From contig CAYWEN010000010.1 of NCBI GenBank assembly GCA_964457545.1, positions 218,835-282,834 of the forward strand: 64,000 nt of DNA, read 5' to 3'. Positions within the stretch are counted from its first letter, which is position 1. Every line of letters starts with the position of its first letter. The DNA comes from JAGGTJ01 sp964457545 (GTDB taxonomy: Bacteria; Desulfobacterota; DSM-4660; Desulfatiglandales; Desulfatiglandaceae). The translations under genes were made by a program, and so were the position numbers. The notes under the pieces were generated by a model that saw only the letters and a program-made list of their open reading frames with translations, did not search any database and had not been told where the DNA came from. Below, piece by piece: positions 1-9,053 of this stretch.

Positions 1-1707
1 AATCATGGCCCTTGTCTTTCTATGGTCAAGGAACAGCCCCGTGTTTAAATAACTGGTGAAATTGACGAGAAACAAACAGCCTCCTTCATGAACATTGTAA
101 AGCTTGACAGCGCCTGGTCTTTTCTGGTACTGGGCCTTTCCCCGCTGTTTCTGCCGTGTCTTTATAAACAGGTCTGATTTGTCAACAGACAGTGTTTTGA
201 CAATAACCTGCAGGGCCTGTCTGAAACGTTTTTGTGCCTTTTCTTTCGGCACTGATGGCGGAGGGGCATATTCCTGGACGTGTACCCACCGTTCATATAC
301 ATCTATGGCCATGTTGTAGTCAGGAAGATCCGCATCATAGATGCGAAAGCAGGTTATGTTGTTCCTTTTTGCCCATGGTATCAGCTTTCTGCAATTCTTG
401 TATAAACGGTTGCCAAAATCTTCGGCCATAACCTGTGCATTGGACGCGCAGGTTTTGGATACATCTCCCTGTTTCAGGTCTCCCTTTTGAATCTGCCATG
501 TGTGACACTTTTCACCTGTTTTTCCCTTTGATTTTGCAACTAACAGCTTGCATTTTATGGGTCCGTTATACAGCCTGTAACGTCTTTGCCACAGCATGCC
601 AGGTATGTCGGCAAGGTCGGGATTGGATGTAAACAGGCCCATATGCCAATCTGCAAAAAAGGAGTTAAATATACGGCCCAGGCAGTGATACAGATACATA
701 ACCGGTTTTTTTTCTGACATGCGTTTGCCATATGGCGGGTTGGTAAGGATAAGTCCCCTTGACAAAGGAGGGCTGATACTGGCCAGATACCGTTGCTTGA
801 TAACGATTTTATCTTTAAAGCCGGCGTTTATAACGTTTTTGCGTGCTATGGCAACTGCCTGAGGATCAGCATCATAACCTATGATTACCGGCCACTGCCT
901 TTCTGCTGATCTGTCTTCCCTTGACACTGCTTCCTGTACCAGGGCATTCCACATATTTGCCTTGTGTTTGTGCCATGACATAAAACCGAATCTGCTGCGC
1001 AAAAGCCCTGGTGCAACATCTTTTGATATAAGGGCTGCCTCAATAAGAAGGGTTCCGGAACCGCACATCGGATCCATAAGACAGATGTCTCCAGGCATAT
1101 CTTTGCGAACTCCGGAAAGATGGGCAATAGCTGCGGCAAGTGTCTCTTTAAGAGGAGCTGTTCCGCCCTCTGATCTGTAACCTCGCCTGTGCAGGCTTTC
1201 TCCTGCAAGATCTATGGAGACTGTTGCCCTGTTCCCCTCTATGTGCAGGTTTATTCTGATATCCGGCGCCTTAAGATCAATATCCGGGCGTTTGCCTGTA
1301 TGTTGGCGGAACCGGTCTGCAACGGCATCCTTTATTTTAAGGGAGGCGTAGTGGCTGTTGTTTAATGTCGACCTTGTCAGGGTGCAGTAAACAGCAAAAC
1401 TGCTGTCATTGCTGAAATGTTCTTCCCATGCCACCTTTTCTGCTCCCCTGTAAAGGTCTTCCGGACTGCTGACTTCAAATCGGGCAAGCGTAATGAAAAT
1501 GCGGGATGCAAACCTTGACCATAAACACATCCTGTAGGCAGATTCCAGGGTGTCTGCATACCAGCTTACAGCTCCGGACATGGTTTCAATTTCTCTGGCG
1601 CCAAAGGATGATATTTCTTCCCCGACAAGATTTTCCATGCCTGAACCGCATGTGGCGGTAAAGTGACATGGCATTTTCTTTTTTCGTATTGAGAGGGTAC
1701 TTGACAT
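1..1707 (-). CDS. rlmL: Bifunctional 23S rRNA guanine methyltransferase RlmKL (partial)
   Basis: This reading frame is open from an ATG at 1707 down to the left edge of the window (569 codons without a stop), so the C-terminus is missing. The N-terminal half has a THUMP-like region followed by an N6/N2-type methyltransferase with the DPMCGSGTLL SAM-binding motif and the catalytic-type motif LTNPPYGKRM. The second half carries the LDHRKTR signature that opens the RlmK methyltransferase. By family knowledge the protein makes m2G2445 and m7G2069 in 23S rRNA; E. coli RlmKL is about 700 residues, so roughly 130 are outside the window. It lies 80 bp downstream of the M18 aminopeptidase on the same strand and may be cotranscribed. 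Identification is firm; substrate positions are inferred from the family. Confidence 0.9.
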   Translation of the reverse strand, partial: MSSTLSIRKKKMPCHFTATCGSGMENLVGEEISSFGAREIETMSGAVSWYADTLESAYRMCLWSRFASRIFITLARFEVSSPEDLYRGAEKVAWEEHFSNDSSFAVYCTLTRSTLNNSHYASLKIKDAVADRFRQHTGKRPDIDLKAPDIRINLHIEGNRATVSIDLAGESLHRRGYRSEGGTAPLKETLAAAIAHLSGVRKDMPGDICLMDPMCGSGTLLIEAALISKDVAPGLLRSRFGFMSWHKHKANMWNALVQEAVSREDRSAERQWPVIIGYDADPQAVAIARKNVINAGFKDKIVIKQRYLASISPPLSRGLILTNPPYGKRMSEKKPVMYLYHCLGRIFNSFFADWHMGLFTSNPDLADIPGMLWQRRYRLYNGPIKCKLLVAKSKGKTGEKCHTWQIQKGDLKQGDVSKTCASNAQVMAEDFGNRLYKNCRKLIPWAKRNNITCFRIYDADLPDYNMAIDVYERWVHVQEYAPPPSVPKEKAQKRFRQALQVIVKTLSVDKSDLFIKTRQKQRGKAQYQKRPGAVKLYNVHEGGCLFLVNFTSYLNTGLFLDHRKTRAMI

Positions 1708-1787
1708 TGTTTTGATACGTTGTTGCCTTCCTGCTAACAGGTTAAATCCCTTGCATAACCTCCTCTTGTGCCAGAGACGGGGCCGGG

Positions 1788-3200
1788 TTACTCTTCCAAA
1801 AAGGCCCTGTATCCCTTGTAAGTCATATAAAGGTCACCTTTGTGTGATATTTCAAACGGAGAATGCATGGACAGGATGGGGGGGCCACAGTCAACAATAT
1901 TCATTCCATAAGATGCAAGAAATTTTGCCACTGTTCCGCCGCCACCTTCATCCACCTTTCCCAACTCCCCTGTCTGCCATACTACCTTGCGACGGTTAAA
2001 TACCTGCCTGAGCCATCCTACATACTCTGCATTGGCATCATTGGCTGCATATTTTCCTCCATGTCCGGTAAACTTTGTCATACAAAGACCGTAACCGGTA
2101 CGGGCAGCATTATGCTTTTCATGGACATCTGTATAGTCAGGGTCTATACCTGCATTAACATCTGCGGAAAGTGCCTCGGAGCGGCCAAGTATGGAGTTTA
2201 TCTGAAATGCTGTGGGTGTCAGACCCGATGCCTTTATCAGTTCCGCCACAACCTGTTCAACAAATCTGGATTTGGCTCCTGTTGCCCCGTCACTTCCTGT
2301 TTCTTCCTTGTCTACAAAAAGTACGACCCCTGTTTTTTTGAGCTCTTTGGCATCAAGAAGGGCATTCATGGAAGAAAACGCACAGATCCTGTCATCCTGT
2401 CCGTATCCTCCTACAAGTCCTCTGTCCCAGCCCACATCCCTTGCCTTGCCTGCAGGCACAACTTCCAGTTCTGAGCTGATTAAATCCTCTTCCTGTACTC
2501 CATATCTTTTATAGAGATATAAAAGGACTGATAATTTAAAGCGCTCGCTTGCATCCTTGTCTTCAAAAGGGAGAGCTCCAACAACTATATTCAGCTTTTC
2601 ACCTTCAATTGCATTTAAAAGCTTTTTTTCGTACTGCGCCTTTCGGGCAAGATGTGGCAGTAGATCCAGTATGGTGAATACCGGATCATCTTCCTTTTCT
2701 CCTATCTCGATGTTGAGAACAGAGCCATCAGATTTCATGATACATCCGTGAATACTGAGCGGTCGTGTCAGCCACTGGAATTTTTTTATACCGCCATAAT
2801 AATGGGTTTTGAAAAAGGCCATATCCTCTTTTTCTGTCAGTGGCCTCTGTTTCAGATCAAGACGCGGGGCATCAATGTGACAGACAATTATACGTATCCC
2901 TTCAGATACAGGCTCTGTCCCGATCCTTGCCATAGATATGGTTTTGCCATACAAGCTCATTACAATGGCCCTGGAGGGCAGTGATGTGCCCGGAGATACA
3001 AATCCTGCAGCCTGGGCCTTTTTATGGATGTATCTTACAGCCTCTCTTTCTGTCTTGACCTCATTGAGAAATTCCTTGTAGGCCTCTGCAAATGTAAATG
3101 CCCTTTTTTTCTCATCATCGTCTATTGAATCCCAGACATGGAGAGGCATATATTTCAGCCTTTTTTCCAGTTCCTGTGTTTTTGTGTTTTGTTTTTCCAT
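1788..3200 (-). CDS. M18 family zinc aminopeptidase
   Basis: A 470-residue cytoplasmic protein of the M18 (aspartyl aminopeptidase-like) family, which removes N-terminal residues using two metal ions. Visible family signatures are the CHIDAPRLDLK segment near residue 110 (first metal histidine and aspartate), the VDKEETGSDG block near residue 298 (bridging acidic residues) and a late histidine in TKFTGHGGKY. It belongs to the longer bacterial branch with a KTHYYGGIKKFQWLTRPL segment. The ATG start at 3200 follows AGGAG with a short gap. The gene precedes rlmL on the same strand. Substrate preference cannot be read from the sequence. Confidence 0.88.
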   Translation of the reverse strand: MEKQNTKTQELEKRLKYMPLHVWDSIDDDEKKRAFTFAEAYKEFLNEVKTEREAVRYIHKKAQAAGFVSPGTSLPSRAIVMSLYGKTISMARIGTEPVSEGIRIIVCHIDAPRLDLKQRPLTEKEDMAFFKTHYYGGIKKFQWLTRPLSIHGCIMKSDGSVLNIEIGEKEDDPVFTILDLLPHLARKAQYEKKLLNAIEGEKLNIVVGALPFEDKDASERFKLSVLLYLYKRYGVQEEDLISSELEVVPAGKARDVGWDRGLVGGYGQDDRICAFSSMNALLDAKELKKTGVVLFVDKEETGSDGATGAKSRFVEQVVAELIKASGLTPTAFQINSILGRSEALSADVNAGIDPDYTDVHEKHNAARTGYGLCMTKFTGHGGKYAANDANAEYVGWLRQVFNRRKVVWQTGELGKVDEGGGGTVAKFLASYGMNIVDCGPPILSMHSPFEISHKGDLYMTYKGYRAFLEE

Positions 3201-3344
3201 TGGTCTCCTGTTGTTCTATTTGTTTTTGTATATAGCATCTGTCCGCAAACAGATTCTGCCTGGTATCAGGTCTTTGATTCCTCAGCTTGACCTCGTTGCC
3301 GGGTCCTGTACAGCCATGCCTTGATATTGTGCAAAACATCCGTT

Positions 3345-4592
3345 TTAAGAATGGGAATCAATCAGTTTTCTGATTGCATTTATCCTGTAAATAACAGGGG
3401 GGTGAGTATAATCCAGGACAACCTTAAAAGGGTGTGGAGAAAGATCTGAAAGATTTTTTACTGCAAGTTTTTTAAGGGCGCTTATCATGGTTTCAGGTTT
3501 TTTAAAGGTGTTTACTGCATAGGCATCTGCCGCATATTCATGTGCCCGTGAAATCATGTTTGTAATGATTGCAATGAGTCTGTCTACAGGTATATACACA
3601 AAGCCGAACAGTAGCAGACCGGCATATATGGAGGTATGATCCATCTTGAAGGCATTGAACAGTTCCCTGTTGTTAACAAACAGGGACATTAAAAAGAACA
3701 TCAGCCCTGTGGAAAGAAAGGACAAAACAAGGTGTTTTGTTATGTGTCCCATTCTGTAATGCCCCATTTCGTGGGCAAGTATGGAAACAAGTTCATCAAC
3801 AGAGTGCTGATCAATAAGTGTATCAAAAAGGACAATGCGTCTGAACCTGCCAAATCCGGTAAAAAAGGCATTGGTCTTTGCAGATCGTCTGGAACCGTCC
3901 ATCTTGAATATTCCTTTCATCCTAAACCCCTGTGAATCAGCGTAATCCTTTATGGCTTTTTTAAGAGGACCATCTTCAAGCGGTTCAAATTTATTGAATA
4001 TCGGCATTATGATAACAGGAGCCACAAACATGACAAGCACCTGAAAAACTGTTATGCTGATCCAGCATATAATCCATGCCCATTGTCCGGTTTTTTCAAA
4101 AAACCATAATACGGCAGCAAGTACAGGAGATCCTATAACTGCAACTAACAGACATATTTTAAATATGTCCATGATGAACGTTTTTGGGGTTGTCCTGTTA
4201 AATCCGTATTTGGCCTCTGTAACAAAGGTGCTGTATATTGAAAATGGGAGTTCAATGAGTCCTGAAACAAGCAACAGGATACCGGTAAAGACAAGACCTG
4301 TAACAATATTGCCATGTTTTGCGCTCCTTGCAATATGATCTGCCATATTAAACCCGCCTGCAACAATGAAAACAATGGTGGCAATAAAGGCAACAGTCTG
4401 TTTTGTAATGCTTAACCGAGTGCTTTCCCTGTTATATTCCTGGGATTGTCTGTAAGTCTCTTCATCATAGTATCCTTTGAATTCGTCCGGAAGACGGGTG
4501 TCCATGTGACGGACATTTACAATGTCCGCCGTAATCTGCAGAAGATATGAAACAGTCAGTATCCCTATTATAAGTACTGTATAAGAATTCAT
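3345..4592 (-). CDS. M48 family membrane metalloprotease (Ste24/HtpX-like)
   Basis: A membrane zinc protease of family M48. The HExxH motif is present as LAHEMGHYRMGH, and several hydrophobic membrane segments precede and follow it, with the third zinc ligand probably in the later AHEYAADAYA segment. The frame is open upstream to 4751, but I start at the ATG at 4592: the protein then begins with a clean first membrane helix (MNSYTVLIIGILTV), while the extra 53 residues are low-complexity and unlike the family. About 415 residues, matching CAAX-protease-1 like homologues. Its role is probably membrane protein quality control; substrates are unknown. Two inverted repeats sit 80-170 bp upstream of the start. 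Confidence 0.86.
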   Translation of the reverse strand: MNSYTVLIIGILTVSYLLQITADIVNVRHMDTRLPDEFKGYYDEETYRQSQEYNRESTRLSITKQTVAFIATIVFIVAGGFNMADHIARSAKHGNIVTGLVFTGILLLVSGLIELPFSIYSTFVTEAKYGFNRTTPKTFIMDIFKICLLVAVIGSPVLAAVLWFFEKTGQWAWIICWISITVFQVLVMFVAPVIIMPIFNKFEPLEDGPLKKAIKDYADSQGFRMKGIFKMDGSRRSAKTNAFFTGFGRFRRIVLFDTLIDQHSVDELVSILAHEMGHYRMGHITKHLVLSFLSTGLMFFLMSLFVNNRELFNAFKMDHTSIYAGLLLFGFVYIPVDRLIAIITNMISRAHEYAADAYAVNTFKKPETMISALKKLAVKNLSDLSPHPFKVVLDYTHPPVIYRINAIRKLIDSHS

Positions 4593-4670
4593 TGATATGC
4601 CCTGTGATTGTTCTTGAAACCGTAAATCAGCTTTTACCCATAAATACCCATCTGCAATCCCTACGTTAAA

Positions 4671-4764
4671 CATATGCCCCTTTTCTGTACAGGGCATATG
4701 CATACCCGGTTGCGACATAATAAAATAAATATGGCAAGCGGTATTGCACATCTGTTAGTGCAAT
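4671..4764. promoter_or_regulatory. Two inverted repeats upstream of the M48 protease
   Basis: Two separate dyads are visible. CATATGCCC at 4671-4679 is repeated inverted as GGGCATATG at 4692-4700 with a 12-base loop. ATTGCAC at 4743-4749 is repeated inverted as GTGCAAT at 4758-4764 with an 8-base loop. Both lie in the leader of the minus-strand M48 gene and in the gap before rnc. They could be operators or RNA hairpins; neither has a T-tract, so they are not typical terminators. Confidence 0.4.
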
Positions 4765-5097
4765 GAATAGGTTGAAAATGTCACGTTATCTGTTATATAT
4801 TATTTAATCCTCATGTATAAACGGCTGTTTTGTCCATGTTGTTATGTTCGGACCCTCTTAAGATACATTTCTGCGGTTAAGATTTTCGTCTGCCTTGAAC
4901 TTGAACAGAGCTGAACATTATGCATAAGGTGTTGTTTCCTGTGTCTTATGTCTTATCCGGTTCTTGCCAGAGGTGTTTGTGCAAAAACCGGCATGCCCGG
5001 TCCTGAAATACGGCATGGCCGGCTTCAAACATTCCTGCTATCCCACATAAAAGATACAGGCAACAGCTCAACGAAAGGGCGGCAGGAGATTTTTTTT
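4765..5097. other. Non-coding stretch before the rnc operon
   Basis: I see no convincing gene here. The one open frame on the plus strand (from ATG 4948) lacks a ribosome binding site and has unlikely composition. A segment near 5064-5090, reading AGCTCAACGAAAGGGCGGCA and then GGAGATT, looks like a shortened relative of the dispersed palindromic repeat found at 14.4, 30.6 and 54.4 kb, with its middle deleted; this match is weak. The rnc promoter presumably lies in this stretch. Confidence 0.35.
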
Positions 5098-5211
5098 GTG
5101 ATGTTTTTCCCTTTGTTTTGCTGGGCTTGTATATATACAGCCTGGTTTCCGGACAGGATTGGCGTATGTTTGCCCGGAAATTATACAGATAAGGATTTTA
5201 CTTTGCAATGA
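5098..5211 (+). CDS. Possible small leader ORF coupled to rnc
   Basis: A 37-codon frame starting with GTG at 5098, nine bases after AGGAG (5084-5088), encodes a hydrophobic, tryptophan- and cysteine-containing peptide. Its TGA stop overlaps the ATG of rnc in the classic ATGA arrangement. The rnc start itself has only a weak, distant ribosome binding site, so translational coupling would make sense. There is no homology argument and the frame is short, so it may be chance. Confidence 0.2.
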   Translation: MMFFPLFCWACIYTAWFPDRIGVCLPGNYTDKDFTLQ

Positions 5212-5933
5212 CCTATACACTATTGAATGAATTTCATTTTGAAGAACTCTCAAAACTGCTTGATTACAGGTTCAGGAATTCCCGGCTGCTTGTTCAGGCA
5301 TTCAGACATTCATCCTATGCAAACGAGCATGGAGAAAACAGTCTTATAAACAATGAACGTCTTGAATTTCTTGGAGATGCAGCCCTTGACCTTGCCATAA
5401 GCGATATGCTGATGGAACGTTTTCCAGATGCAAGGGAAGGAGACCTGTCCAAATACAGGGCCATACTTGTGGATGAAACAGGTCTTTATGCCGTTGCACT
5501 TGAACTGAACCTTGGCAATTATCTGCTTCTTGGCAAAGGTGAAGAAAAGACCGGGGGCAGGCAAAAGCCGTCAATATTGGCCAATACTGTTGAGGCAATT
5601 ATAGGCGCCATTTACCTTGATGCGGGTTTTGATGTGACAAAGAAGATTGTAAGACGCCTTTTTGCACATTATATTGACCAGTTGGAAACAGAACACATAA
5701 CCCATGATTTCAAATCCATTCTTCAGGAATATACTCAGCATGTCTTTAAAACCTTGCCAGAATACAAACTAATAAAGGAGATTGGTCCGCCCCATAACAA
5801 GATTTTCAGGATGTCATTGATCCTTAGAGATGTAACCCTTGCTGAGGCAGAGGGTAAAAGCAAAAAAGAGGCTGAGCAGAATGTAGCACGGGAGGCACTT
5901 CTTTGTCTGCAAAACAATCAAGACATCTTATAG
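5208..5933 (+). CDS. rnc: Ribonuclease III
   Basis: Double-strand-specific endoribonuclease that processes rRNA precursors and structured mRNAs. The 241-residue protein has the RNase III signature NERLEFLGDAALDLAIS near residues 48-64, the second acidic pair in the ANTVEAIIGAIYLD segment near 125, and a C-terminal double-stranded-RNA-binding domain from about residue 165 (FKSILQEYTQ through KSKKEAEQNVAREALL). Length is normal for the family. It opens a plus-strand operon; its 3' end overlaps the following radical SAM gene by 31 bp, with era right after, an expanded version of the common rnc-era pairing. Confidence 0.96.
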   Translation: MTYTLLNEFHFEELSKLLDYRFRNSRLLVQAFRHSSYANEHGENSLINNERLEFLGDAALDLAISDMLMERFPDAREGDLSKYRAILVDETGLYAVALELNLGNYLLLGKGEEKTGGRQKPSILANTVEAIIGAIYLDAGFDVTKKIVRRLFAHYIDQLETEHITHDFKSILQEYTQHVFKTLPEYKLIKEIGPPHNKIFRMSLILRDVTLAEAEGKSKKEAEQNVAREALLCLQNNQDIL

Positions 5934-6931
5934 TCCCTGTTTTTATTCCCCATAAAGGTTGTCCCCACAGATGTCTTTTTTGTGAGCAGGAAAGGATAAC
6001 CTCGGAAAAATCCACCGGGATTACTCCTGATCATGTAAAAGATATCCTTGACACTGCCATACATGCAAGAGGTTTTGACCCTGACAGGAGACCTGAGATT
6101 GCATTTTACGGTGGAACATTTACAAACCTTCCTTTTGATCTTATGTCTCTTTTGCTTGAAACAGTAAGGCCGTACATAGAACAGGGCCTTTTTGCCTCTG
6201 TACGGGTTTCAACACGTCCCGATGCCATAGATAAAGACACCCTCCTGACAATGAAAGATTATGGCGTAAAAACCGTGGAGCTGGGGGTGCAGTCCATGGA
6301 TGATAATATCCTTGCTCTCTCCCGCAGGGGACATACATCTGCTGATACTGTAAATGCCGTTCATGTCCTCAGGGATCTGGGCCTTGATGTGGGAATTCAG
6401 TTGATGCCGGGACTTCCCGGAGATTCAGAAGAAACCTTTCGTATCACTACCGAAAAGGTCAAGGCTCTTGCCCCGGACATGGTGAGGCTTTATCCCGCTC
6501 TTGTTATAAAAGGTACAGGACTCTTACAGCTTTATGAACAGGGATTGTACACACCCCTTGCTCTTGAAAGGGCCGTTGAGATATGTGCAGAGGCCTGCAT
6601 GGATCTTGAGGCGGCAGGTATCCCTGTTATCAGGATGGGTCTTATGAGTTCCCCTTCTCTTCTTGAAGAGGGACAGATTGTGGATGGTCCATGGCACCCG
6701 GCCTTTGGTTTTCTTGTTCGTTCACTTATCTATCATAAGACAATAGAGAGATATCTTGACCTGCCGGCAGGAAAAACCGGCATAAAGATATTTGCAAAAC
6801 CCGAAGATATGTCGCTGCTGAGAGGACACAAAAATTACGGAATAAAAAGAATAGAGGCCATGACAGGGAGAAAGATTACAGGACTGATACCTGATGAATC
6901 CCTTGATTATGGCACCATAAGGATTGAATAA
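5903..6931 (+). CDS. Radical SAM protein, Elp3-like, between rnc and era
   Basis: A 342-residue radical SAM enzyme. The iron-sulfur cysteines are in GCPHRCLFCEQ near residue 20, followed by the SAM-contact motif FYGGTF and a QLMPGLPGD loop, placing it near the Elp3/HemN-like group. It lacks the acetyltransferase domain of full Elp3. The start is a TTG at 5903, seven bases after GGAGG inside rnc, which fixes the 31-bp overlap. Tight packing between rnc and era suggests an RNA- or translation-linked role, but substrate and reaction are not known to me. Confidence 0.85.
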   Translation: MSAKQSRHLIVPVFIPHKGCPHRCLFCEQERITSEKSTGITPDHVKDILDTAIHARGFDPDRRPEIAFYGGTFTNLPFDLMSLLLETVRPYIEQGLFASVRVSTRPDAIDKDTLLTMKDYGVKTVELGVQSMDDNILALSRRGHTSADTVNAVHVLRDLGLDVGIQLMPGLPGDSEETFRITTEKVKALAPDMVRLYPALVIKGTGLLQLYEQGLYTPLALERAVEICAEACMDLEAAGIPVIRMGLMSSPSLLEEGQIVDGPWHPAFGFLVRSLIYHKTIERYLDLPAGKTGIKIFAKPEDMSLLRGHKNYGIKRIEAMTGRKITGLIPDESLDYGTIRIE

Positions 6932-6933
6932 AG

Positions 6934-7818
6934 TTGGCTTTTTTATCCGGTTTTATTGCCATCATTGGTCTGCCCAATGTGGGCAAGTCTACACTGTTGA
7001 ATCAGATTCTTCACAGAAAGGTTGCCATAGTGACCCCCAAGCCACAGACTACGAGAAATCGTGTGCTTGGCATATACCATGGCCAGGGGTTTCAAATGGT
7101 TTTTATAGATACCCCGGGAATCCATAAAACAGGCACGGCCCTTCACCGCAGCATGGTGGAATCTGCCATGGCAACGTTACAGGAAGTGGATACAATTCTG
7201 TTGATGGTGGATCCAAGGCACAGACATCCTCCTGTTCCGGCCTTGATTATGAACAAGCTGAAAGCCGTAAAAAAGCGATGTATTGCTGCAATAAACAAGA
7301 TTGATCTGATTAAAAAAGACAGACTTCTTCCCCTGATAGGCTGGTTGCAGCAGGAGGGGAATTTTGATGCCATTGTTCCCATATCCGCCCTGAAGGCTGA
7401 CGGGATCAATCTCCTTATGGCAGAACTTAAAAAGGGGTTGCAGCCAGGCCCCCGTTTTTTCCCTGAGGACATGGTGACAGATCAGTCACGGGCATTTTTG
7501 ATTGCTGAAATTATCAGAGAAAAGATATACTATCTTACAAGAGAGGAAATACCGTATTCATCGGCCGTAACAACAGATCGTCTTGATTATGATTCTGAAA
7601 AGAATCTGCTTTATGTTTCTGCACGTATTCATGTTGAAACCGAGTTTCAGAAAAAGATCTTGGTTGGAAAAAGGGGCAGGATGATAAAATCCATAGGAAC
7701 AGCAGCAAGGCTTGAACTGGAAAAACTTTTCGATTTCAGGGTTTATCTGGATCTTTTTGTCAGGGTAGAAAAAAACTGGAGCAAGAACACATCTGCGTTA
7801 AGGAGGCTGGGATACTGA
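6934..7818 (+). CDS. era: GTPase Era
   Basis: Ribosome-assembly GTPase that binds the 3' end of 16S rRNA. The 294-residue protein shows G1 (GLPNVGKST, residues 12-20), G3 (DTPGIH near 58), G4 (NKID near 120) and a C-terminal KH domain with the VGKRGRMIKSIG loop. The start is a TTG two bases after the stop of the radical SAM gene; no ATG fits the conserved N-terminus. Length and domain order are standard. Confidence 0.96.
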   Translation: MAFLSGFIAIIGLPNVGKSTLLNQILHRKVAIVTPKPQTTRNRVLGIYHGQGFQMVFIDTPGIHKTGTALHRSMVESAMATLQEVDTILLMVDPRHRHPPVPALIMNKLKAVKKRCIAAINKIDLIKKDRLLPLIGWLQQEGNFDAIVPISALKADGINLLMAELKKGLQPGPRFFPEDMVTDQSRAFLIAEIIREKIYYLTREEIPYSSAVTTDRLDYDSEKNLLYVSARIHVETEFQKKILVGKRGRMIKSIGTAARLELEKLFDFRVYLDLFVRVEKNWSKNTSALRRLGY

Positions 7819-7934
7819 TCCTTTAGCCCTTTGCACGATCTCTTGTTTTGCCCGGTTTGTTTATAGGCCGGCAGGGGCAAGGATCTGCAAACCTTGCCTT
7901 TGCCCTGAATTTATTTGCAGGAAGAAACTGTTTA

Positions 7935-8942
7935 ATGATAAAAAAAACAGGTATATTTTTTGTCTTAATTGCCTTTGTGGCCTTTTTTGCCGTGAAGTTT
8001 GAGCGTTACCTGTCAACTCCTGCAAAAACAGGGGGCAAGGTTACTACCATAGTAATCAAACATGGATCAACCTTTAACAACGTCGTTGATTTGCTTCTGG
8101 CAAGGGGTGTTGTTACAGAGAAAACCCTCTTTGTGCTCTGGGCCAGATTTATGGGGTATGACAAGAAGATAAGGGCCGGAGAATACAGGTTAAGCCCTGG
8201 CATGTCTCCCGTTGCAATCATGAAGATCCTGACCTCCGGCGCTGTTTTTCTTCATTCAGTTACTGTGCCTGAGGGATTCACCGTAAGACAGATAGGCAGG
8301 CTGCTCGAAAAAAAGGGAATAACCAATGGAAACGACTTTTATGTTATTGCCCATGATCCTGAAGTTGTAAGGCATTATCATCTGTCTGCACCCTCTCTTG
8401 AGGGCTTTTTATACCCTGATACATACAGATTTCATCAAAAAACATCTCCGCAAACAGTTATAGATGTGATGGTACATCATTTTTTTGATACTGTTGCGCC
8501 GTTCAAAAAAGATATAGAGAAAACCGGCATGACCCTGGAACAGGTTGTAACCCTTGCATCCATAGTGGAAAAGGAAAGTGCCTGTGACAGGGAACGTCCG
8601 ATTATCGCAAATGTTTTCCTTAATCGCCTTAAAAAAGGTATGCGTCTTGAAAGCGATCCTACCGTGATATATGGTATCAGCAATTTTGACGGTAATATTA
8701 CAAAACAGGACCTGCTCAAACCTACAGCATACAATACATATATTATCAGGGGACTGCCACCAGGACCTATTGCAAATCCTGGAATAGGATCCATAAAGGC
8801 CGTTATATTTCCTGCTCACACCAATTATCTTTATTTTGTTTCAAAAAACAACGGATCTCATTATTTTTCAAAAAGTTTTTCAGAACATAGAAAGGCAGTT
8901 TACCGTTATCAAAAGAGGCACAGAACAAAAAGATCCCCTTAA
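7935..8942 (+). CDS. mltG: Endolytic murein transglycosylase MltG
   Basis: Inner-membrane enzyme that cuts nascent peptidoglycan strands and is thought to act as a glycan-chain terminator. The frame is open from 7848, but ATG 7935 begins with a basic residue cluster and one transmembrane helix (GIFFVLIAFVAFFAV), as in the family; AGGAAG lies about ten bases upstream. About 335 residues. A LysM-like segment precedes the YceG domain, whose catalytic glutamate is in IVEKES, followed by ANVFLNRLKKGM and LESDPTVIYG. It follows era by 116 bp on the same strand. Confidence 0.93.
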   Translation: MIKKTGIFFVLIAFVAFFAVKFERYLSTPAKTGGKVTTIVIKHGSTFNNVVDLLLARGVVTEKTLFVLWARFMGYDKKIRAGEYRLSPGMSPVAIMKILTSGAVFLHSVTVPEGFTVRQIGRLLEKKGITNGNDFYVIAHDPEVVRHYHLSAPSLEGFLYPDTYRFHQKTSPQTVIDVMVHHFFDTVAPFKKDIEKTGMTLEQVVTLASIVEKESACDRERPIIANVFLNRLKKGMRLESDPTVIYGISNFDGNITKQDLLKPTAYNTYIIRGLPPGPIANPGIGSIKAVIFPAHTNYLYFVSKNNGSHYFSKSFSEHRKAVYRYQKRHRTKRSP

Positions 8943-9053
8943 GCCGGCATATCAGGGACATGTGTGTTCTTATATGACACTGCCTTTCAATTTGTTTGAT
9001 ATTGCGGTATTCGTTAATACCCATAACCAACGGGTCTCAAAAGGGATAAAAAG

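Noticed and set aside
1863..2474. A 203-codon plus-strand frame opposite the M18 aminopeptidase
   Set aside because: Cysteine-rich antisense translation without a ribosome binding site, over a gene with intact metal motifs.
4948..5211. The longer 87-codon version of the leader before rnc
   Set aside because: Its ATG lacks a ribosome binding site and the first 50 codons are not protein-like; only the GTG 5098 version is worth noting.
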